Of a DNA stretch of 64,000 nucleotides, positions 60,486 to 64,000 are shown in pieces (position 1 is the first letter of the stretch; each line of letters starts with the position of its first letter). The DNA is from Affinundibacterium fentianense (lineage in GTDB: Bacteria; Pseudomonadota; Gammaproteobacteria; Burkholderiales; Burkholderiaceae_D), in contig NZ_JAGSPJ010000003.1 of NCBI RefSeq assembly GCF_018139545.1, positions 1 to 64,000 on the forward strand, in the 5' to 3' direction. A program made the translations under genes and the position numbers. The notes under the pieces were generated by a model that ran no database searches, had not been told where the DNA came from, and saw only the letters and a program-made list of their open reading frames with translations.

Positions 60486-60703
60486 TTCCCCTCATCGCGC
60501 TTGTCCGCACTTGGATCAGATCTCTATAGTTTGGTTCGTTTTAACTTTGTTGCTTGTTTATCTATTTTGGCGTTATTGCGATTTGTATGTCGGTCGCATC
60601 GTCATGCGTTGAATCGATTGAGATTTATCCTGTCGACAATTGCATTGTTGCGCTCAATTGAATTTGAGTTTCCTTACTTTGATTAAAAAAAAGCAAGAAC
60701 TCC

Positions 60704-60732
60704 TTGAAATCTTAAGCTCACTGTATTACTAT
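60704..60732 (+). promoter_or_regulatory. Promoter of the GntR-TraB-ABC operon
   Basis: TTGAAA (60704-60709), a 17-bp spacer and TACTAT (60727-60732) form a good sigma-70 promoter. The -10 lies inside the large palindrome, which fits repression by occlusion. Confidence 0.6.
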
Positions 60733-60752
60733 ATTAATACAGTGAGCTTAAG
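60711..60752. promoter_or_regulatory. Large perfect palindrome, probable GntR operator
   Basis: CTTAAGCTCACTGTATTA (60711-60728) is repeated inverted at 60735-60752 with a 6-bp spacer. The 42-bp element ends 11 bp before the GntR start codon and covers the predicted -10. YtrA-type GntR proteins bind such dyads in front of their own operons, so it is the likely autoregulatory site. Confidence 0.8.
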
Positions 60753-60763
60753 AAGACGTTCTT

Positions 60764-61192
60764 ATGATAAGTAATCGAGATTTAGCGGTGGATATTTTCC
60801 AGATTTCGACAGGAAGCACAGAACCCATTTATCGCCAGATGGTCGAGCAAGTGCGCCGTCAAATTCTTGGTGGCCAACTTTTGGCAGGAGATGCTATGCC
60901 TTCCGTACGAGAAGTTGCAACCGCTTTAGGTATCAACCCGATGACTGTATCGAAAGCCTATAGTTTGTTGGAAGCTGATGATTGGTTGGTGCGTCGGCGT
61001 GGAATGGGAATGGTCGTTGCAGAGAAAACGCTGAGCTTGGATGAAGCCAGTTCACGTTTAGCTTTACTCCGACCAAGTTTAGAACGTGTGGGAACGGAAG
61101 CAAAACAACTGCAGCTTCCTGCTGAGGCGGTGTTGAGTTGCTTATCTGAGATCTTAAATCAGAACGATCACGATACAAACACTCAAAAATAG
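60764..61192 (+). CDS. GntR family transcriptional regulator, YtrA subfamily
   Basis: The 142-residue repressor has a GntR winged helix-turn-helix (EPIYRQMVEQVRRQILGGQLLAGDAMPSVREVA... in part; helix ALGINPMTVSKAYSLLE) and only a short helical C-terminal dimerisation region of about 60 residues, the mark of the YtrA subgroup. These usually control an adjacent ABC transporter in response to cell-envelope stress; the ABC genes lie two genes downstream. A perfect palindrome just upstream is its likely operator. Confidence 0.92.
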   Translation: MISNRDLAVDIFQISTGSTEPIYRQMVEQVRRQILGGQLLAGDAMPSVREVATALGINPMTVSKAYSLLEADDWLVRRRGMGMVVAEKTLSLDEASSRLALLRPSLERVGTEAKQLQLPAEAVLSCLSEILNQNDHDTNTQK

Positions 61193-61238
61193 ACTTAGTC
61201 GTTGAATTAGAAATTTGACTTCATTATTGAGGAAAAAA

Positions 61239-62219
61239 ATGAATACGAACTTGAATAGAAATAAATCGACATTGGCTCATAGTTTCGGTGTGCTGTTGAT
61301 GAGCTGCCTCTGTTTTTCAATCTTGCCTGTTTTTGCGGAAGAAAAGAATGCACCGCTTACCGATCAAAAAACACGCGAAAATACGCAATCAACGACTTCT
61401 GCAAACGAGTCGCCTACGAGAGGGCTGTTGTTCGAAATTAAATCTGGAAATCAGCGAGCCTATTTATTTGGATCGATCCATATCGCCAAAGCGGACTTTT
61501 ATCCCATGTCTTCGAAAGTCGAAGCTGCATATCGTCAAGCTGATACGGTCGCGATAGAAGCAGACACTTCTGATACGCAAGCTGTACAAGCGATGATGCC
61601 AAAATTATCGTACCTAGCACCAGATAAATTAGAAAATCATTTGAGTTCCACCACATGGACGAGTCTCAAAGCCGTCTTTGGCCCAGCACTTGAACAGATG
61701 CAAGCGTACAAACCCTTTGTTGTTACTTCGGGATTAGCAGTTCAGATCGGCATGCAAATGGGTTATGAACCCAAGTATGGAATCGATCTGCATTTTATCC
61801 AACGTGCGAAAAGTGATAAAAAAGCTTTGGTTGAGTTAGAAAGTTTAGCATTTCAAGCCGATGTGCTTGGTGGACTGTCTGACGAGGAAGGTGACGCATT
61901 GCTTAGTTCGACAATCGAGTCTTTAAAGAAACAAGAGTTCCTGAGCGAGCTTGATCATATCGTCAAGGCCTGGAAAGCGGCGGATGCGGCTGCGATTGCA
62001 AAACTATTTGTCGATTCAGCGAATAAAGATCCAGCATCAAAAAAAATGATGAAAATGTTGATGGACGACCGCAATGAGGGCATGGCCGCGAAAATTAATC
62101 AATTGCTGGGTTCAGGAAAAAAATTATTTGTTGTGGTCGGCGCTGGGCATTTGGCGGGTGAAAAAAGTATTGTTGATTTACTGAGAAAACAAGGCATAGA
62201 AGTCAATCAGATTCGCTGA
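61239..62219 (+). CDS. TraB/GumN family exported protein
   Basis: This protein of 326 residues has a signal sequence (FGVLLMSCLCFSILPVFAEE) and a TraB/GumN domain: GLLFEIKSGNQRAYLFGSIHIAK, the conserved QADTVAIEAD, MGYEPKYGIDLHFIQRAK and the C-terminal VVVGAGHLAGEKSIVDLLRKQG. TraB-type proteins are suggested to be metal-dependent proteases (Tiki-like), with conserved GSIH and GxxH motifs both present here. It lies between the regulator and the ABC genes and is probably in their operon. GAGGA upstream of the ATG at 61239 sets the start. Confidence 0.9.
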   Translation: MNTNLNRNKSTLAHSFGVLLMSCLCFSILPVFAEEKNAPLTDQKTRENTQSTTSANESPTRGLLFEIKSGNQRAYLFGSIHIAKADFYPMSSKVEAAYRQADTVAIEADTSDTQAVQAMMPKLSYLAPDKLENHLSSTTWTSLKAVFGPALEQMQAYKPFVVTSGLAVQIGMQMGYEPKYGIDLHFIQRAKSDKKALVELESLAFQADVLGGLSDEEGDALLSSTIESLKKQEFLSELDHIVKAWKAADAAAIAKLFVDSANKDPASKKMMKMLMDDRNEGMAAKINQLLGSGKKLFVVVGAGHLAGEKSIVDLLRKQGIEVNQIR

Positions 62220-62314
62220 TTCTCGCAATTTAATTGCTTGGAGTCGACTCCAGCAAGTGATTTTTCAATTGATCTCTATTTTTAATCAGCATAGAAAGTT
62301 TGTCAGGATAGCCT

Positions 62315-63181
62315 ATGAACGCACCGATTCTCATTCAAGGATTGAGCAAGCAATTCAAGCCACAAAGAGTGTTGAAAAATCTCGATTGGGAAGTGGAGGC
62401 TGGCAGTATTGTTGGTCTCCTCGGACGCAATGGTGCAGGTAAATCTACCTTGATCGAGTGTATGTTAGGGTTGCGCGACGCCGATCATGGTAGCGAGATC
62501 CGATTGTTTGGTGAAGATGTTCGGCATCTCAGCGATATAAGTAAGTCCAAAATCGGCTACGTTCCCCAAAGTAGCGAATTATTTGATTGGCTTACGCCAC
62601 GTCAGATGTTGAAATATTTTAAGGCAATGTATCCGCGTTGGAATGATGTGAAAGTCGAAAACTTGATGAGACGTTGGGACGTTCCCTATGACAAAGTCAT
62701 CAGTCAGTTTTCAGGTGGGCAAAAACAGCGTTTGTCGATAATCCGAGCGCTCGCCCACGAACCTGCTTTATTGATTCTTGACGAACCGGTGGCTAGTCTT
62801 GATCCTGCTGGTCGTCGCGATTTTTTACGTGAAATTGTTGATAGTGTGATCGATCAACAAACCACTATTGTTTTCTCGACGCACATCTTATCGGATCTTG
62901 AACGCGTTGCAATGAAGGTGGCATTCCTTGCGAACGGTCGTATCGTTCATCAACAGATGTTAGACGACTTGATGGAAGTTAGTTTGCAAATTAGTGGACC
63001 ATCGTCCATCGTCAATCAACTTGGGCCACATAAAGTCTTACATGCGGAAACTAAACATGACGGCTATACCCGCCTTTTGGGTCAATGGACAGAACAGCAA
63101 TGCATGAGTTTAAAAGCGCGCACGGACCTAAAGGTCGAGCGTCTCAGTTTGGAAGATTTATTTATTGAAATGACCAAGTAA
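62315..63181 (+). CDS. ABC transporter ATP-binding protein
   Basis: The 288-residue ATPase has Walker A GRNGAGKSTL, Q-loop VPQSSELFDWLTPRQ, signature FSGGQKQRLSIIRAL, Walker B LLILDEPVASLDP and the H-loop FSTHILSD. The C-terminal ~70 residues are typical of CcmA/YtrB-type exporters. It pairs with the permease that begins 112 bp downstream and is probably repressed by the GntR protein. Substrate unknown. Confidence 0.93.
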   Translation: MNAPILIQGLSKQFKPQRVLKNLDWEVEAGSIVGLLGRNGAGKSTLIECMLGLRDADHGSEIRLFGEDVRHLSDISKSKIGYVPQSSELFDWLTPRQMLKYFKAMYPRWNDVKVENLMRRWDVPYDKVISQFSGGQKQRLSIIRALAHEPALLILDEPVASLDPAGRRDFLREIVDSVIDQQTTIVFSTHILSDLERVAMKVAFLANGRIVHQQMLDDLMEVSLQISGPSSIVNQLGPHKVLHAETKHDGYTRLLGQWTEQQCMSLKARTDLKVERLSLEDLFIEMTK

Positions 63182-63292
63182 ATACTGCTGTCAAATCTGA
63201 AAAAAATGGTGCGTGCAAACTCGGATAGACGTCAAAAACTGACTTTGTAAAGTTCGTCTAATGGACGTGAATAGGTAAATTGAGCGTAGGAC

Positions 63293-64000
63293 ATGCGTAG
63301 GAGGAATCTCGAATTGAATAAAATTTTTAATATTTGGATGCAACCCGTTTATGCGCGCTTTAATATTGAAAATACCAAATGGCTTTGGTTGATTCTCGCA
63401 TTTTTTCCAATCTCCTCTCAGCTTGTTGCTTTGCTTATTGAGTTGCCTAAGGCTGATCGCTTTCATTGGCAAACTTTTGCAGGAGCATTGGGATTGAGTT
63501 TGCTAATTTTGTTGGTTTTACTCTCGTATGTTTGGTTTGTGATGTTGGTACAGAACATTGGAATTCAATTCTCTCCAGCAAACGCGAATTTGATTCCACG
63601 CTTGCGATCCACTTTGCAAATCGCGATCGCGCTTCCTATCATAGTCTTTGCATTCTGCGGCATGCTGGCGAGTTGGATTGTCACCAAACAATTTTCAATG
63701 CTACCTGCATTTGTGTGCGTCATTGTGAGTGTGTTTTTCTTGTTGATTGTGCGAACGCAATGGGCGGTAATTCCGATGGTCATGTGCTTTCAGGTTCCCA
63801 CCTTGCTGGTTCGCTCTGGTGTGAAAGATTTAGATAAGCAACTTGAACAGATTTTTCATCTGCCGATTGATTTGTTGCTTTTGTTGTTCTCCGTTTTAAT
63901 TGTGATCTTTTCACTCCGTTGGATTTTTGTGGTTCGTGATGCCAAACTCTATAAAATGTATCAGCGAACCGTTGCATTTCGTCATGGACTGGCGGGTGGA
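63293..64000 (+). CDS. ABC transporter permease, N-terminal part (runs off right edge)
   Basis: The frame is open from 63293 to the window end (236 codons). It encodes WLWLILAFFPISSQLVALLI-like hydrophobic segments near residues 27-45, 60-80, 110-130, 136-160 and 195-215, with a polar loop between, as in YtrC/ABC-2-type permeases. An ATG at 63293 (MRRNLELNK) and a TTG at 63314 are both possible; AGGAGG lies nine bases before the TTG, while the ATG itself overlaps that box. It is the membrane partner of the ATPase just upstream. Confidence 0.8.
   Translation, partial: MRRRNLELNKIFNIWMQPVYARFNIENTKWLWLILAFFPISSQLVALLIELPKADRFHWQTFAGALGLSLLILLVLLSYVWFVMLVQNIGIQFSPANANLIPRLRSTLQIAIALPIIVFAFCGMLASWIVTKQFSMLPAFVCVIVSVFFLLIVRTQWAVIPMVMCFQVPTLLVRSGVKDLDKQLEQIFHLPIDLLLLLFSVLIVIFSLRWIFVVRDAKLYKMYQRTVAFRHGLAGG

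Overview
The window reads as chromosomal DNA of a betaproteobacterium of the order Burkholderiales, most likely family Oxalobacteraceae (an Undibacterium-like genome is my best guess). I base this on the block dapB-exbB-exbD-leuS-lptE-holA-proA, the general porin type, a Pil-Chp chemosensory operon with one giant hybrid kinase, and moderate base composition. No rRNA, tRNA, CRISPR array, prophage or insertion sequence was recognised. Nearly every gene is a core or conserved accessory gene.

Left part (1-9300): a biofilm adhesion module. It starts with the 3' end of a huge type I secreted adhesin made of near-identical Calx-beta-type repeats, RTX repeats and a T1SS C-terminal domain. Convergent to it lie lapD (degenerate GGDEF-EAL c-di-GMP receptor), lapG (periplasmic Cys protease) and a TolC-family lapE with an extra C-terminal NTF2-like domain. 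In the known Lap scheme c-di-GMP-bound LapD restrains LapG so that the adhesin stays on the surface. hemL and a rubredoxin follow, divergently.

11.2-21.8 kb: the operon pilG-pilH-pilI-pilJ-chpA for type IV pilus chemosensing, ending in a strong terminator. The convergent phrB follows. yqgE-ruvX-pyrB-pyrC'-plsC come next; the dihydroorotase-like protein has lost its metal ligands and no pyrR is present. On the opposite strand lie apaH, hemH, recN and nadK.

32.6-48.8 kb: a GNAT acetyltransferase, a FAD monooxygenase, a HAD hydrolase, hrcA, a lone CheY-like regulator, then fur/bamE (divergent), dapB, exbB-exbD, leuS, lptE, holA, proA, hemJ, a DsbA-fold isomerase and an RlmL-type methyltransferase. 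A REP-like palindromic repeat family (three copies) sits between genes here.

49-64 kb: a tandem pair of secreted M14-type carboxypeptidases, one apparently catalytic and one apparently dead; gabD-like dehydrogenase, Bcr/CflA efflux pump, porin, a DUF3016 protein, trmB, and an MGDG-synthase-like glycosyltransferase with a small membrane protein. The window ends in a GntR(YtrA)-TraB/GumN-ABC ATPase-permease operon preceded by a perfect 18+18 bp palindrome over its promoter. The permease runs off the right edge.

The least ordinary items are the homogenised adhesin repeats with the Lap control genes, the NTF2-tailed TolC, the M14 active/dead pair, the pseudo-dihydroorotase, the GntR palindrome operon and the inverted REP pair. 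I did not find a clearly new defence or mobile system.
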